Source: an uncultured Nitrosomonadaceae bacterium (lineage in GTDB: Bacteria; Pseudomonadota; Gammaproteobacteria; Burkholderiales; Nitrosomonadaceae). Taken from it: a DNA stretch of 64,000 nt. This document shows, piece by piece, positions 28,183 to 39,240 of the stretch. The stretch spans positions 1-64,000 of the forward strand of contig CALSMH010000002.1 in the NCBI GenBank assembly GCA_943787405.1, read 5' to 3'. Made by a program: the position numbers and the translations under genes. Each line of letters starts with the position of its first letter. The first letter of the stretch is position 1. The notes under the pieces were generated by a model. That model was not told where the DNA came from. It did not search any database and saw nothing but the letters and a program-made list of their open reading frames with translations.

Positions 28183-28938
28183 ATGCGTAAAAAACTAGTT
28201 GCCGGCAACTGGAAAATGCATGGCGGGATTGAACAAAATAGGGATTTACTGAGCAAGATTGTTGCGGGTACTATGGGGATAGACAAAGCGACTTATGCAG
28301 TATGCGTGCCTTATCCGTATTTATCCCAGGCACATTCTTTATTAAAAGATACCCATATTTCTTGGGGAGCTCAGAATATAAGTCAGTATGATAAGGGCGC
28401 TTATACTGGTGAAGTTTCGGCAATGATGCTGAATGATTTTTCTTGTCGTTATGTAATTGTTGGGCATTCGGAAAGGCGGACTTTGTACGGTGAGGATAAT
28501 CGTACAGTTGCCCACAAATTTAAAGCGGCGTTAGATGCTGGCTTTGTTCCAATTTTATGTGTTGGTGAGACTTTGGATCAGCGAGAAGCTGGACTTATGG
28601 AGCAAGTAGTAAGTGAGCAGTTAGATTCAGTGATTGAACTGTTGGGGGCGGAGGTTTTGGCTGACTCAGTGTTAGCTTATGAGCCAATATGGGCTATTGG
28701 AACTGGAAAAACAGCTACGCCTCAGCAAGCTCAGGATGCTCATATTTTTATTCGGAACAGAATTGCAAGCCAAAATTCTACGGTTGCGGCAGAACTGCAA
28801 ATTCTTTATGGTGGTAGCGTAAAAGCAAATAATGCAATTGAATTATTTGACATGCCTGATATAGATGGGGGATTAATCGGAGGAGCAGCACTACTTGCTG
28901 ACGACTTTATTTCCATTTGTATGGCAGCAAATAATTGA
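28183..28938 (+). CDS. tpiA: Triosephosphate isomerase
   Basis: 251 residues, a TIM barrel interconverting dihydroxyacetone phosphate and glyceraldehyde 3-phosphate in the cytoplasm. It has N-terminal GNWKMHG with the substrate Lys, the catalytic His in VGHSERR, the catalytic Glu in AYEPIWAIGTGKTAT (loop 6), and the phosphate-binding GGSVKANN. GGAAAG precedes the ATG. It is followed within 17 bp by secG, the usual tpiA-secG-tRNA-Leu-nuo order of many proteobacteria. Confidence 0.97.
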   Translation: MRKKLVAGNWKMHGGIEQNRDLLSKIVAGTMGIDKATYAVCVPYPYLSQAHSLLKDTHISWGAQNISQYDKGAYTGEVSAMMLNDFSCRYVIVGHSERRTLYGEDNRTVAHKFKAALDAGFVPILCVGETLDQREAGLMEQVVSEQLDSVIELLGAEVLADSVLAYEPIWAIGTGKTATPQQAQDAHIFIRNRIASQNSTVAAELQILYGGSVKANNAIELFDMPDIDGGLIGGAALLADDFISICMAANN

Positions 28939-28955
28939 TTTTTATGGAGTAAAAA

Positions 28956-29318
28956 TTGGAAACATTCATTTGGGTTGTTAATGTAGCATCAGCTGTTAGT
29001 GTTATTGTGTTGGTTTTACTTCAACAGGGCAAGGGAGCAGATATGGGCGCAGCTTTTGGTAGTGGTGCGTCTGGGAGTTTGTTTGGTTCAAGTGGTTCAG
29101 CAAATTTTTTGAGTAGGACTACAGGGATTCTCGCGGCAGTATTTTTTATATCTACTCTAGGGCTTACATATATTTCAAATAATAAAACAGAGAGCAAGGG
29201 TGTTATGGAGAATGTCGAATCTAGCCAGCCTTCAGTTTCAAAAGAAATTCCTTCGGCTACATCATCACCAATTGCTACAGATAAAGAAGCATCAAAGGCT
29301 GGGGAAATACCAAAATAG
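28956..29318 (+). CDS. secG: Preprotein translocase subunit SecG
   Basis: A 120-residue inner-membrane protein with two membrane helices (about residues 3-21 and 55-74) and the conserved LLQQGKGADMGAAFGSGASGS loop between them. A Ser/Lys-rich tail of about 45 residues follows. It starts with TTG 28956 after TGGAG. SecG assists SecYE during export. It is 17 bp downstream of tpiA, so co-transcription is likely. Confidence 0.93.
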   Translation: METFIWVVNVASAVSVIVLVLLQQGKGADMGAAFGSGASGSLFGSSGSANFLSRTTGILAAVFFISTLGLTYISNNKTESKGVMENVESSQPSVSKEIPSATSSPIATDKEASKAGEIPK

Positions 29319-29400
29319 CCTAGAGAGGATAAATTTAATTAATTCGCTACATTAGCATTGTAAATTTGATAAGTTTTACGCTCAGATTTCAAGTTAAGCT

Positions 29401-29485
29401 GCCGACGTGGTGAAATTGGTATACACGCAGTCTTGAGGGGGCTGTAGCGAAAGCTGTGCGAGTTCGAGTCTCGCCGTCGGCACCA
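29401..29485 (+). tRNA. tRNA-Leu (GAG)
   Basis: An 85-nt class II tRNA: acceptor GCCGACG/CGTCGGC, D-arm with GTGGTGAAATTGGTATACAC, anticodon stem CAGTC/GGCTG around TTGAGGG (GAG), a long variable arm and encoded CCA. It lies between secG and nuoA, its common location. Confidence 0.94.
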
Positions 29486-29560
29486 TTAGATGGTGATGTT
29501 CCATAAGGAATAGATACAAGTTATGTATGCGTGATCTTCTTTTTAATTTGGTTGTAATAT

Positions 29561-29917
29561 ATGCTTGAGAATTATTTCCCGATTTTGATATTTATCTTTG
29601 TAGGCCTTGCTGTAGGTGTAGTACCTATGGCAATGGGCTGGCTGCTTGCGCCTAATCGTCCTGATAGTGAGAAACTCTCTCCTTATGAGTGTGGCTTTGA
29701 GGCTTTTGAAGATGCGCGTATGAAATTTGATGTGCGGTATTATTTGGTTGCTATTTTGTTTATTCTATTTGATCTGGAGATTGCATTTCTATTTCCATGG
29801 GCAGTAGTTTTGAATGAAATTGGCCTATTCGGTTTTGTTTCAATGATGATATTTCTTGGTATTCTCGTCATTGGTTTCATTTATGAATGGAAGAAGGGAG
29901 CACTAGATTGGGATTGA
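29561..29917 (+). CDS. nuoA: NADH-quinone oxidoreductase subunit A
   Basis: A 118-residue membrane subunit with three helices (about 8-30, 62-82, 87-108), the conserved loop [22 protein letters not shown], and the acidic helix [14 protein letters not shown]. NuoA lies at the junction of the peripheral and membrane arms of complex I near the quinone site. It is the first of 14 contiguous nuo genes, starts 76 bp after tRNA-Leu, and ends 4 bp before nuoB. Confidence 0.96.
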   Translation: MLENYFPILIFIFVGLAVGVVPMAMGWLLAPNRPDSEKLSPYECGFEAFEDARMKFDVRYYLVAILFILFDLEIAFLFPWAVVLNEIGLFGFVSMMIFLGILVIGFIYEWKKGALDWD

Positions 29918-29921
29918 TAAT

Positions 29922-30398
29922 ATGAGTATTGATGGCGTATTAGAAAAAGGTTTTGTTACCACCAGCCTAGATAAAGTTATCAATTGGGGGCGGACTGGTT
30001 CTATGTGGCCGATGACATTTGGGCTTGCATGCTGCGCAGTAGAGATGATGCAGGCTGGTGCTTCACGTTATGACTTGGATCGTTTTGGTGTTGTATTTCG
30101 TCCTAGTCCACGTCAATCTGACGTTATGATAGTTGCCGGCACATTGTGTAATAAGATGGCGCCTGCATTACGAAAAGTTTATGATCAGATGGCAGAGCCA
30201 AGGTGGGTGATTTCCATGGGGTCTTGTGCTAATGGAGGTGGATATTATCATTACTCCTATTCAGTTGTACGTGGTTGTGACCGAATTGTGCCAGTGGACA
30301 TATATGTGCCGGGTTGTCCTCCAACAGCAGAAGCTCTGCTCTATGGGATAATCCAATTGCAAAATAAGATTAAGCGTACTAACACCATAGCTCGTTAA
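29922..30398 (+). CDS. nuoB: NADH-quinone oxidoreductase subunit B
   Basis: A 158-residue peripheral-arm subunit that binds the terminal [4Fe-4S] cluster N2. The ligands are visible as adjacent Cys in ACCAVEMM, a Cys in [11 protein letters not shown], and a Cys in [15 protein letters not shown]2 passes electrons to quinone at the interface with NuoD. It sits between nuoA and nuoC with short gaps. Confidence 0.97.
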   Translation: MSIDGVLEKGFVTTSLDKVINWGRTGSMWPMTFGLACCAVEMMQAGASRYDLDRFGVVFRPSPRQSDVMIVAGTLCNKMAPALRKVYDQMAEPRWVISMGSCANGGGYYHYSYSVVRGCDRIVPVDIYVPGCPPTAEALLYGIIQLQNKIKRTNTIAR

Positions 30399-30407
30399 GG
30401 TAATATT

Positions 30408-31025
30408 ATGTCGAGCTCTCGTTTAGAAACACTCTCCCTTTGTGTACAAAACATACTTGCCAGTAAAATTGTAAGTGCAACTGAGCAACTGGGTGAGTTG
30501 ACTATAGAAGTAGATCCCAGTGAATTGCTTGGGGTCATGAAAATTCTTCGTGATAATTCTGAGTTGGGTTTTGAGATACTTGTTGACTTATGTGGGGTTG
30601 ACTACTTGTCTTATGGAGCTGACTCCATTACTGACGGTGACCGTCATGATAAACGTTTTGCTGTTGTATATCATCTGCTTTCTATAAACAATAATCATAG
30701 ATTACGGGTTAGGTCTTATACTGCTAAAGATGAAGTTCCTGTCCTAGATTCGGTTATTGAAGTATGGCCAGTAGCGAACTGGTTTGAGCGTGAGGCGTTT
30801 GATCTCTATGGTATTGTTTTTAATGGTCATCCGGATTTGCGTCGTATTCTTACAGATTATGGTTTCATAGGTAACCCATTTCGTAAAGATTTTCCTTTAA
30901 CAGGTAACGTAGAGATGCGTTATGACCCAGACCAACAGAGGGTTATTTATCAGCCAGTCAGCATTGAGCCACGTGAGATTACGCCACGTGTAATACGTGA
31001 AGAACATTATGGGGGTAATAAATGA
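30408..31025 (+). CDS. nuoC: NADH-quinone oxidoreductase subunit C
   Basis: A 205-residue peripheral-arm subunit of the 30-kDa type, with the signature [20 protein letters not shown] and the FRKDFPLTG motif near the C-terminus. It is separate from NuoD here, whereas enterobacteria have a NuoCD fusion. It contacts NuoD and NuoB and holds no cofactor. It ends 27 bp before the nuoD start. Confidence 0.96.
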   Translation: MSSSRLETLSLCVQNILASKIVSATEQLGELTIEVDPSELLGVMKILRDNSELGFEILVDLCGVDYLSYGADSITDGDRHDKRFAVVYHLLSINNNHRLRVRSYTAKDEVPVLDSVIEVWPVANWFEREAFDLYGIVFNGHPDLRRILTDYGFIGNPFRKDFPLTGNVEMRYDPDQQRVIYQPVSIEPREITPRVIREEHYGGNK

Positions 31026-31052
31026 ATCTGTTTTTCTTGGGATTATTTGCAC

Positions 31053-32306
31053 ATGGCTGAAATACGTAATTACACAATGAATTTTGGTCCACAGCACCCT
31101 GCAGCGCATGGAGTACTGCGCTTGGTGTTGGAATTGGATGGGGAAGTGGTTCAACGTGCTGACCCACATATTGGGTTGTTGCATCGAGCTACAGAGAAAT
31201 TGGCTGAGAATAAGCCATATATCCAATCAGTTCCTTATATGGATCGCTTGGATTATGTCTCGATGATGGTAAATGAACATGCCTATGTAATGGCTATTGA
31301 AAAAACTCTTAATCTTGAGGTGCCGTTACGGGCACAATACATTAGAGTGATGTTTGATGAGATTACTCGCATACTGAATCATCTTTTATGGCTAGGTGCT
31401 CATGCGTTAGATGTTGGTGCAATGACGGTCTTTCTTTATGCCTTTCGAGAGCGTGAGGATCTTATGGATTGCTATGAGGCAGTATCTGGGGCAAGGCTGC
31501 ACGCTGCTTATTATCGGCCTGGTGGAGTGTATAGAGATCTGCCAAATTCAATGCCGAAATATAAATCATCTAAAGTTCATAATGAAGAAAAAACTAAATC
31601 ACTAAACGAGAATCGTCAAGGTTCTTTGCTTGATTTTATTGAGGACTTTACTAACCGTTTTCCCACCTATGTGGATGAATATGAGACCTTGCTGACTGAC
31701 AACCGAATATGGAAGCAGCGCTTGGTTGGGATCGGTGTTGTTTCGCCTGACAGGGCTAAGGCACTTGGATTCACAGGACCTATGTTACGTGGTTCTGGGG
31801 TTGAATGGGATCTACGTAAGAAACAGCCCTACGAAGTTTATGATCAGTTAGATTTTGATATACCGGTAGGGGTTAATGGTGATTGTTACGACCGATATTT
31901 AGTGCGCATAGAGGAATTTAGACAATCTAACCGTATTATTAAACAGTGCGTTAAATGGCTTCGTGATAACCCTGGCCCTGTAATAACGGATAATCATAAG
32001 ATTGCACCCCCTTCACGTGTTGGAATCAAGCAGAATATGGAAGAGTTGATTCACCATTTTAAGCTTTTTACTGAAGGTTTTCATGTTCCACCAGGAGAAG
32101 CTTATGCGGCAGTAGAGCACCCGAAGGGAGAATTTGGAATCTATCTAATATCAGATGGTGCAAATATGCCTTACCGTTTAAAAATAAGAGCTCCTGGCTT
32201 TGCTCATTTAGCAGCATTAGATGAGATGTCTCGTGGGCATATGATCGCAGATGTTGTGGCCATTATCGGTACACAAGATATCGTATTTGGCGAAATAGAC
32301 AGATAG
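31053..32306 (+). CDS. nuoD: NADH-quinone oxidoreductase subunit D
   Basis: 417 residues from ATG 31053 ([20 protein letters not shown]); an in-frame TTG at 31047 is possible but less likely. The 49-kDa subunit contributes the quinone pocket, with His and Tyr in the [10 protein letters not shown] loop and [12 protein letters not shown] region, and derives from the [NiFe]-hydrogenase large subunit. The length matches the unfused betaproteobacterial form. The C-terminal end [12 protein letters not shown] is typical. Confidence 0.96.
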   Translation: MAEIRNYTMNFGPQHPAAHGVLRLVLELDGEVVQRADPHIGLLHRATEKLAENKPYIQSVPYMDRLDYVSMMVNEHAYVMAIEKTLNLEVPLRAQYIRVMFDEITRILNHLLWLGAHALDVGAMTVFLYAFREREDLMDCYEAVSGARLHAAYYRPGGVYRDLPNSMPKYKSSKVHNEEKTKSLNENRQGSLLDFIEDFTNRFPTYVDEYETLLTDNRIWKQRLVGIGVVSPDRAKALGFTGPMLRGSGVEWDLRKKQPYEVYDQLDFDIPVGVNGDCYDRYLVRIEEFRQSNRIIKQCVKWLRDNPGPVITDNHKIAPPSRVGIKQNMEELIHHFKLFTEGFHVPPGEAYAAVEHPKGEFGIYLISDGANMPYRLKIRAPGFAHLAALDEMSRGHMIADVVAIIGTQDIVFGEIDR

Positions 32307-32331
32307 AAATATATATAGGCCACTAATTTAA

Positions 32332-32808
32332 ATGCTAAAAGCCCAGACACTAAAAAAGATTGATCATGAAATTAAGAAATATCCCGCCGATCAGAAACGA
32401 TCTGCGGTGATGTCAGCACTAGCTATCGCTCAGGATGAAAAGGGTTGGTTGGCCAGTGAAACCATGGATTTCATTGCGGAATACTTGGGAATGTCTCCAG
32501 TTGCCGTGTATGAGGTGGCAACTTTTTATAATATGTATAATTTAGAGCCCTTGGGTAAATACAAGATCACGGTTTGTACTAATTTACCGTGTGGTTTGTC
32601 TGGTGGCACTGATGCAGCTGCCCACTTAAAGCGAAAGCTAGGAATTGATTTTAATCAAACTACAGCAGATAAAAAATTCACCCTTAAAGAGGGCGAATGC
32701 ATGGGTGCATGTGGAGATGCACCAGTATTGCTAGTTAATAATAAACGAATGTGCAGTTTTATGTCTAATGAGCAGATTGATCAGTTACTCGAGGAATTGA
32801 GCAAATGA
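32332..32808 (+). CDS. nuoE: NADH-quinone oxidoreductase subunit E
   Basis: A 158-residue thioredoxin-like subunit carrying [2Fe-2S] cluster N1a. Ligands are the Cys pair in [11 protein letters not shown] and the pair in [16 protein letters not shown]. With NuoF and NuoG it forms the NADH-oxidising module. It overlaps nuoF by 4 bp (ATGA), indicating translational coupling. Confidence 0.96.
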   Translation: MLKAQTLKKIDHEIKKYPADQKRSAVMSALAIAQDEKGWLASETMDFIAEYLGMSPVAVYEVATFYNMYNLEPLGKYKITVCTNLPCGLSGGTDAAAHLKRKLGIDFNQTTADKKFTLKEGECMGACGDAPVLLVNNKRMCSFMSNEQIDQLLEELSK

Positions 32809-34097
32809 CCCAGTCGAATAATATTCTTTCGCCCGGAGTATTGCTTCCTGGAATTAATCCATCTGATCCCGATAACTGGCGCCTTAAGAATTATGAGCAG
32901 AGAGAAGGTTATGCCGCACTAAGAAAAATTATAACTGAAAAAATCTCGCCTGATACAGTTATAGAAGAAGTGAAGAAATCTGCACTACGTGGGCGGGGAG
33001 GAGCAGGCTTTCCAACGGGATTGAAATGGAGTTTCATGCCTAAACAGTTTGAAGGAGATACCTATCTGGTATGTAATTCAGACGAGGGAGAGCCGGGGAC
33101 TTTCAAGGATCGGGACATTATGCAGCACAATCCTCATATCCTGATTGAGGGAATGCTTATTGCTGCTTACGCGATGGGGATTCAGACCGGATATAATTAT
33201 ATTCATGGTGAGATATGGGATACATACGAGCGTATGGAAGAAGCGGTTGATGAAGCAAATTCTGCAGGCTTGTTAGGTGAAAATATTTTAGGATCGGGAT
33301 TCAGTTTTAAACTTTACAATCATCATGGCTACGGAGCCTATATTTGTGGTGAAGAAACAGCGTTGCTAGAGTCGCTTGAAGGTAAAAAAGGACAGCCACG
33401 TTTCAAGCCGCCATTTCCAGCTAGTTTTGGTCTCTACGGTAAGCCAACCACAATTAATAATACTGAGACGTTTGCTGCTGTGCCTTGGATTATTCGGAAT
33501 AGTGGGGAAGAGTATCTGCAGATTGGTAAACCTAATAATGGAGGCACTAAGATTTTCTCAGTATCTGGCCATGTTAATAAGCCAGGTAATTATGAGGTAC
33601 CAATGGGAACACCATTTGCAAAGCTGTTAGAGATGGCCGGTGGTATGCGCGGAGGAAGGAAATTAAAGGGCTGTATTCCCGGAGGATCATCTATGCCGGT
33701 TTTACCAGGCGATATTATGATGCAGACAGATATGGATTTCGATTCAATAGTTAAGGCAGGCTCTTACCTTGGCTCAGGCGCAGTTATTATTATGGACGAC
33801 ACTACCTGTATGGTTAAAGCATTAGAACGGCTTGCATATTTTTACTTTGAAGAATCCTGTGGCCAGTGCACGCCGTGTCGTGAAGGTACGGGTTGGCTTT
33901 ATCGTGTGATACATAGGATTGAGACAGGCAAAGGACGAGCTGAGGACCTAGATCTTTTAAATAATATTGCCGATAATATCCAAGGACGTACAATTTGTGC
34001 GTTAGGGGATGCTGCAGCTATGCCGGTACGGGCCATGATAGAACATTTTCATGATGAGTTTGAATATCATATTGAGCATAAAAAATGCATGGTGTGA
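32805..34097 (+). CDS. nuoF: NADH-quinone oxidoreductase subunit F
   Basis: A 430-residue subunit that binds NADH, FMN and [4Fe-4S] cluster N3. The glycine-rich FMN/NADH loop [15 protein letters not shown] is at about 65-80, [16 protein letters not shown] and [17 protein letters not shown] follow, and the cluster ligands lie in [14 protein letters not shown] plus a Cys in [14 protein letters not shown]. It is the entry point for electrons into complex I. It overlaps nuoE by 4 bp. An 81-bp gap separates it from nuoG. Confidence 0.97.
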   Translation: MTQSNNILSPGVLLPGINPSDPDNWRLKNYEQREGYAALRKIITEKISPDTVIEEVKKSALRGRGGAGFPTGLKWSFMPKQFEGDTYLVCNSDEGEPGTFKDRDIMQHNPHILIEGMLIAAYAMGIQTGYNYIHGEIWDTYERMEEAVDEANSAGLLGENILGSGFSFKLYNHHGYGAYICGEETALLESLEGKKGQPRFKPPFPASFGLYGKPTTINNTETFAAVPWIIRNSGEEYLQIGKPNNGGTKIFSVSGHVNKPGNYEVPMGTPFAKLLEMAGGMRGGRKLKGCIPGGSSMPVLPGDIMMQTDMDFDSIVKAGSYLGSGAVIIMDDTTCMVKALERLAYFYFEESCGQCTPCREGTGWLYRVIHRIETGKGRAEDLDLLNNIADNIQGRTICALGDAAAMPVRAMIEHFHDEFEYHIEHKKCMV

Positions 34098-34178
34098 TTT
34101 GTATGTGTTTCTTAAATTTAAAACTAAATTCTACTTATTAACAGTGATTGCAAATATTAATACTAAGATTATTATCTA

Positions 34179-36593
34179 ATGATAAATATTGAAATAGATG
34201 GGAAACAGGTATCAGTATCTGAAGGTGGCACCGTTATGGACGGCGCCAAGCAGTTAGGTATTTATATACCGCATTTCTGCTATCACAAAAAATTGTCGAT
34301 TGCAGCAAACTGTCGTATGTGTCTAGTGCAGGTGGAGAAAGCTCCTAAACCTCTACCAGCCTGTGCCACATTTGCTGTTGAAGGAATGAAGGTGTCCTCA
34401 AACAGTGAACAGGCAATTACAGCGCAGAAAGGTGTGATGGAATTTCTACTAATTAATCACCCGTTAGACTGTCCAATTTGTGACCAAGGCGGCGAATGTC
34501 AGCTACAGGACCTAGCAGTAGGTTATGGAGCAACTGCATCAAGATATGAGGAGTCTAAGCGTGTTGTAGAAAACAAGAATCTGGGACCACTTATTTCAAC
34601 AGATATGACTCGTTGTATACATTGTACGAGGTGCGTGCGTTTTGGCCAGGAAATAGCTGACGTTATGGAACTGGGTATGGCTGGCCGAGGAGAACACGCA
34701 GAAATATTATCGTTTGTTGGTAGCACAGTGAATTCAGAATTATCTGGCAACATGATTGATCTCTGCCCGGTAGGGGCGCTTGTGAGCAAGCCATTTAGAT
34801 ACTCTGCGCGCACTTGGGAGCTGTCTCGCAGAAAATCCATAAGCCCTCATTGTGGCCTTGGTTCTAATTTAATAGTGCAGATAAAAAAGAACCGAGTAAT
34901 GCGCGTGTTGCCACGTGATAATGAAGAAATAAACGAATGCTGGCTATCAGATAAGGATCGTTTTTCCTATGAAGGTCTTAATTCGGAAGAGCGTCTAACT
35001 ACGCCCATGATAAAACAAGGTGGCGTATGGCAAGAGTGTGATTGGAAAACTGCACTAGAATTTATTGCTAATGGATTGAAAGAAATAAAAGAGAATTTCG
35101 GTGCACAGAGCATTGGTGCATTAGCTTCGCCTCATAGTACTTTGGAAGAATTATATCTATTACAAAAATTAACTCGTGGGTTGGGTAGTGAAAATATAGA
35201 TCATAGGTTACGTCAGTCAGATTTTAGTTCGGATAAATATATGAGTGGCGTGCCTTGGTTGGGTATGAGTATTGCAGGTATTTCAGAGCTTAAAGCAATC
35301 TTAATAATTGGTAGTAATTTACGTAAAGATCATTCGCTTATTGCGCAGCGTATACGTAGAGCAGTAAAGGATGGAGCAGAATTGAATCTGATAAATCCTA
35401 TAAATGATGATTTACTTACAGATGTTGCTAATCAAGCAATCGTTTCGCCTTCAGAAATGGTTGTGATGCTTGCGCAAATTTTGAAAGTTATAGTTGAATT
35501 AAAGAAAGAAAAATCTCCTGATAACATAGAAAATTTGCTTAAAGACGTCAATGAGATAACTGACACTGCACGCTCAATAGCAGTAAGCTTGATAAATAAT
35601 AGCCCTTCTTCTATTTTTCTTGGTAATTTGGCGCAGCACCATCCACAATATGCGGATATTCAGTTATTGACTCAGTGTATTGCAAAGTTTGCAGAATCGG
35701 ATTTCGGTATTTTAGGTGAAGCCGCGAATAGTGTTGGAGCGTATTTTGCGGGAGCAATTCCTAATAAAGTTTCTTTAGAAGATTCATCAAACAATGGGCT
35801 TAATGCTTCCCAAATGTTGGGTATAGATACTGCCACACCTGGGACTAACCCATGTCGGGCTTATCTATTATTAAATCTTGAGCCTGAGCTTGATGTTTAT
35901 GACCCGCAGGCAGCAATAAAAGCATTAGATGGGGCAGACCTTGTTGTAATGATGAGTGCATACAAACAAGATACCTCTGCTGCTACAGATTATGCTGATG
36001 TGATGCTCCCAATTTCTCCATTTACTGAAACCTCAGGAACTTTCATTAATACTGAAGGACGAGTCCAAAATTTTAATGGGGTTGTTACACCACTCGGAGA
36101 TACCCGTCCTGCATGGAAAATATTAAGAGTATTAGGTAATTTGCTGCAGCTAGATGGGTTTAATTTTGATAATCCTGAGCAAGTATATGCGGAAGCTATG
36201 CCCCCAGATTTTGATATTAAAAATAATTTAGGTAATGAGTTGAATAGTTTTACAGTAAACGAATTTAGGCAGAAAAATAACAGCATTCAACGTATTGCTG
36301 AAGTGCCAATTTATCAGGCTGACCCTATTGTACGGCATGCAGAATCATTGCAGCATACTCAGGATGCTGTTGAAGAACCGGTGGCATGGATGTCAGGAAA
36401 TCTACTTGAAAAGCTTGGCTTGTGTGCAGGAGATAAGGCAGAGTTAAAACAAGGTGAGGGAGAGGTGTCGCTTAGAGTAGATTGTGATGACAAAATACCA
36501 TTTAACTGCATTCGACTTGTTACTGCACACCCGATGACAGCTGGTCTTGGGGGCATGTTTGAAGATATAACAGTAAAGAAGTGTGATGAATAA
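34179..36593 (+). CDS. nuoG: NADH-quinone oxidoreductase subunit G
   Basis: 804 residues. The N-terminal ferredoxin-like domain binds a [2Fe-2S] (CYHKKLSIAANCRMC with a later Cys). Then come the HPLDCPICDQGGECQLQD segment for N5 (with an upstream His) and TRCIHCTRCVRFGQEI for N4. The remainder is a molybdopterin-oxidoreductase-like domain without a catalytic cofactor. The region where some bacteria carry the extra N7 cluster reads SPHCGLGSNL, leaving too few Cys for that cluster. It passes electrons along the peripheral arm. It is the largest nuo gene and ends 15 bp before nuoH. Confidence 0.95.
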   Translation: MINIEIDGKQVSVSEGGTVMDGAKQLGIYIPHFCYHKKLSIAANCRMCLVQVEKAPKPLPACATFAVEGMKVSSNSEQAITAQKGVMEFLLINHPLDCPICDQGGECQLQDLAVGYGATASRYEESKRVVENKNLGPLISTDMTRCIHCTRCVRFGQEIADVMELGMAGRGEHAEILSFVGSTVNSELSGNMIDLCPVGALVSKPFRYSARTWELSRRKSISPHCGLGSNLIVQIKKNRVMRVLPRDNEEINECWLSDKDRFSYEGLNSEERLTTPMIKQGGVWQECDWKTALEFIANGLKEIKENFGAQSIGALASPHSTLEELYLLQKLTRGLGSENIDHRLRQSDFSSDKYMSGVPWLGMSIAGISELKAILIIGSNLRKDHSLIAQRIRRAVKDGAELNLINPINDDLLTDVANQAIVSPSEMVVMLAQILKVIVELKKEKSPDNIENLLKDVNEITDTARSIAVSLINNSPSSIFLGNLAQHHPQYADIQLLTQCIAKFAESDFGILGEAANSVGAYFAGAIPNKVSLEDSSNNGLNASQMLGIDTATPGTNPCRAYLLLNLEPELDVYDPQAAIKALDGADLVVMMSAYKQDTSAATDYADVMLPISPFTETSGTFINTEGRVQNFNGVVTPLGDTRPAWKILRVLGNLLQLDGFNFDNPEQVYAEAMPPDFDIKNNLGNELNSFTVNEFRQKNNSIQRIAEVPIYQADPIVRHAESLQHTQDAVEEPVAWMSGNLLEKLGLCAGDKAELKQGEGEVSLRVDCDDKIPFNCIRLVTAHPMTAGLGGMFEDITVKKCDE

Positions 36594-36608
36594 GGCTAGG
36601 ATTTATTA

Positions 36609-37709
36609 ATGGAATACGCAGAACAATTATTCGGACAGTTCTTTGGTGCAGAGTGGGGGCTAATGCTATTCTCACTTACTAAAAATTTGGCTTTAATTTT
36701 TGCAATTGTGATTCCATTATTGCTTGGGGTCGCATATCTTACATTTGCAGAACGTAAGATCATTGCTTCTATGCAAATTAGGGTTGGACCAAACAGAGTA
36801 ACCTTTTTTGGTATTCCTTGGTTAGGTGGCTGGGGCCAACCTATCGCGGATGCAGTTAAGGCAATGATGAAAGAAATCATCGTGCCAAATGGTGCCAACA
36901 AGGTTTTATTTATATTAGGTCCGATTTTAACTATCGCGCCTGCTTTAGCCGCGTGGGCAGTAGTGCCTTTCTCGCCAGAAATGGTTTTAGCAGATATCAA
37001 TGCTGGGTTACTTTACATATTAGCGATGACGTCCATGGGTGTTTATGGCGTTATTATTGCTGGCTGGGCATCTAATTCAAAGTACGCTTTTCTGGGAACA
37101 ATGCGTACTGCTGCTCAGGTTGTTTCATATGAGTTGGCAATGGGATTTGCATTGGTATGTGTGTTGATGATGTCTCAGAGTTTGAATCTGGGTGATATTG
37201 TTAGAGGGCAGGAGGGCGGGAGTCTTCTTAACTGGTATTGGATTCCATTATTCCCCATGTTTGTGGTTTATTTTATTTCTGGTGTAGCAGAAACAAACCG
37301 AGCCCCATTTGATGTGGCTGAAGGAGAGTCTGAAATAGTTGCAGGTTTTCATGTTGAGTATTCAGGTATGGCTTTTACGGTATTCTTTCTTGCTGAATAT
37401 TCTAATATGATTCTGGTCGCAACACTTTCTAGTCTTTTGTTTTTAGGTGGCTGGCTGCCACCACTAGATATGGCTCCATTTACTCTGATTCCAGGGTTTA
37501 TTTGGTTGCTATTAAAGGTTGCCTTTTTATTGTTTTGTTTCCTCTGGTTTCGTGCCACTTTCCCACGTTACCGCTATGATCAGATAATGCGCCTTGGTTG
37601 GAAAGTATTCATACCTATAACAATTGTATGGATTGTTATTTTGGGTGGGGTGATGCAATTACCGTCATCTTTATTAAATATGTTCCCGCTCAATTTGTGG
37701 TTTCATTGA
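36609..37709 (+). CDS. nuoH: NADH-quinone oxidoreductase subunit H
   Basis: A 366-residue membrane subunit with about eight helices. It forms much of the quinone channel. Conserved stretches are [18 protein letters not shown] (about 40-57), [24 protein letters not shown], and the acidic loop [27 protein letters not shown], the last being the key coupling loop. It lies between nuoG and nuoI with 14-15 bp gaps. Confidence 0.96.
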   Translation: MEYAEQLFGQFFGAEWGLMLFSLTKNLALIFAIVIPLLLGVAYLTFAERKIIASMQIRVGPNRVTFFGIPWLGGWGQPIADAVKAMMKEIIVPNGANKVLFILGPILTIAPALAAWAVVPFSPEMVLADINAGLLYILAMTSMGVYGVIIAGWASNSKYAFLGTMRTAAQVVSYELAMGFALVCVLMMSQSLNLGDIVRGQEGGSLLNWYWIPLFPMFVVYFISGVAETNRAPFDVAEGESEIVAGFHVEYSGMAFTVFFLAEYSNMILVATLSSLLFLGGWLPPLDMAPFTLIPGFIWLLLKVAFLLFCFLWFRATFPRYRYDQIMRLGWKVFIPITIVWIVILGGVMQLPSSLLNMFPLNLWFH

Positions 37710-37723
37710 GACTGGAGAAATAG

Positions 37724-38212
37724 ATGAATCGTATAAAAGACTTTTTCAGTAGCCTTCTGTTAATTGAGCTAGTTAAAGGCATGATGCTTACTGGACGGTA
37801 TCTATTCGCTCGGAAAATTACAGTGCATTTTCCTGAAGAGAAGACACCACAGTCTCCTCGTTTCAGAGGATTGCACGCGTTACGAAGATATCCTAACGGT
37901 GAGGAACGCTGCATTGCGTGTAAGTTATGTGAATCGGTATGTCCGGCACTAGCTATTACTATTGATTCAGAGCAGCGAGATGACGGAACTCGTCGTACAA
38001 CTAGTTATGATATTGATCTTACGAAATGTATATTCTGTGGATTTTGTGAAGAATCTTGCCCAGTAGACTCTATCGTTGAGACCCATGTTCTTGAATATCA
38101 TGGAGAGAAAAGAGGTGATCTGGTTTATACCAAAGAGATGCTGCTGGCAGTTGGAGATAAGTATGAAGAGCGGATAGCAAAAGATAGAGAAATGGATGCA
38201 AGCTATCGATAA
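37724..38212 (+). CDS. nuoI: NADH-quinone oxidoreductase subunit I
   Basis: A 162-residue ferredoxin-type subunit with two [4Fe-4S] clusters (N6a, N6b). The ligands lie in [15 protein letters not shown] and [16 protein letters not shown]. An amphipathic N-terminal stretch anchors it on the membrane arm. It relays electrons from NuoG to NuoB. Spacing to neighbours is 14 and 17 bp. Confidence 0.97.
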   Translation: MNRIKDFFSSLLLIELVKGMMLTGRYLFARKITVHFPEEKTPQSPRFRGLHALRRYPNGEERCIACKLCESVCPALAITIDSEQRDDGTRRTTSYDIDLTKCIFCGFCEESCPVDSIVETHVLEYHGEKRGDLVYTKEMLLAVGDKYEERIAKDREMDASYR

Positions 38213-38229
38213 TTTTTTATTAGAGGCCT

Positions 38230-38835
38230 ATGAATTTTTTAGAAATAATATTTTACTTTTTTTCTGCAATACTTGTACTTTCTGCGCTAGGAGTTATAAC
38301 TTCTCGTAACCCTGTACATGCAGCGTTACTTTTGGTTCTGGCATTTTTCACAGCTGCAGGGCTCTGGCTATTACTCGGGGCAGAGTTTTTGGCAATCACA
38401 CTGGTGCTAGTGTATGTGGGGGCGGTAATGGTGTTATTCCTCTTTGTAGTTATGATGTTAGATATTAATCTTGATCGTTTACGTGAAGGTTACTGGAAAT
38501 GGTTTCCATTTGGGGGGCTTCTGGCTGTAGTTATGGCTGCTGAGGTAGTCATGGTTTTAATTAATAAAAATTTTAGTATTGATCAGATGCCTGCTCCACC
38601 ACCACACGCTTCTGATTACAGTAATACGAAGGAACTAGGTATGTTGCTTTATACCGAATATGTATATGCCTTTGAGTTGGCTGCAGTAATTCTTTTGGTG
38701 GCGATGGTTGCAGCAATCGCATTAACTTTACGCACTCGTTCAAAAGTAAAATTCTTAGATCCGTCTAAGCAAGTAATAGTTAAGAAGAAAGATAGAGTGC
38801 GGTTGGTATCAATGCCATCAGAGAAGAAAGAATAG
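38230..38835 (+). CDS. nuoJ: NADH-quinone oxidoreductase subunit J
   Basis: A 201-residue membrane subunit with five predicted helices and the conserved glycine-containing helix VYVGAVMVLFLFVVMMLDI, where a pi-bulge is important in coupling. It has a basic C-terminal tail of about 30 residues. It belongs to the proton-pumping arm beside NuoK and NuoA. Confidence 0.95.
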   Translation: MNFLEIIFYFFSAILVLSALGVITSRNPVHAALLLVLAFFTAAGLWLLLGAEFLAITLVLVYVGAVMVLFLFVVMMLDINLDRLREGYWKWFPFGGLLAVVMAAEVVMVLINKNFSIDQMPAPPPHASDYSNTKELGMLLYTEYVYAFELAAVILLVAMVAAIALTLRTRSKVKFLDPSKQVIVKKKDRVRLVSMPSEKKE

Positions 38836-38882
38836 TAGTTCGTAATAATATTTTAATGTTTTTCAAATAAGGGGTAATTCGC

Positions 38883-39188
38883 TTGATATCGTTGTCACAT
38901 TACTTAGTACTTGGTGCTATTTTGTTTGGCATCGGCATCGTTGGAATTTTCCTTAACAGGAAAAATGTAATTATTTTGTTGATGGCCATTGAGCTTATGT
39001 TACTAGCAGTTAATATGAATTTTGTGGCATTTTCTCATTACCTGCAGGATGTTTCCGGCCAAATTTTTGTATTTTTTATACTAACTGTGGCAGCTGCTGA
39101 AGCTGCAATTGGTTTGGCGATATTAGTAGTGTTATTTAGGAATCTGCGTACTATTAATGTTAATGATCTGGACAAACTAAAGGGGTAG
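38883..39188 (+). CDS. nuoK: NADH-quinone oxidoreductase subunit K
   Basis: A 101-residue, three-helix antiporter-related subunit with the functionally important Glu residues in [13 protein letters not shown] and [11 protein letters not shown]. It starts at TTG 38883, preceded by AAGGGG, and the next residues ([14 protein letters not shown]) match the family start. It lies between nuoJ and nuoL. Confidence 0.95.
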   Translation: MISLSHYLVLGAILFGIGIVGIFLNRKNVIILLMAIELMLLAVNMNFVAFSHYLQDVSGQIFVFFILTVAAAEAAIGLAILVVLFRNLRTINVNDLDKLKG

Positions 39189-39240
39189 ATTTTTAGGTGG
39201 GTCATTCGATAAGATGCCTCAAGAATAAATACCAAGCTCT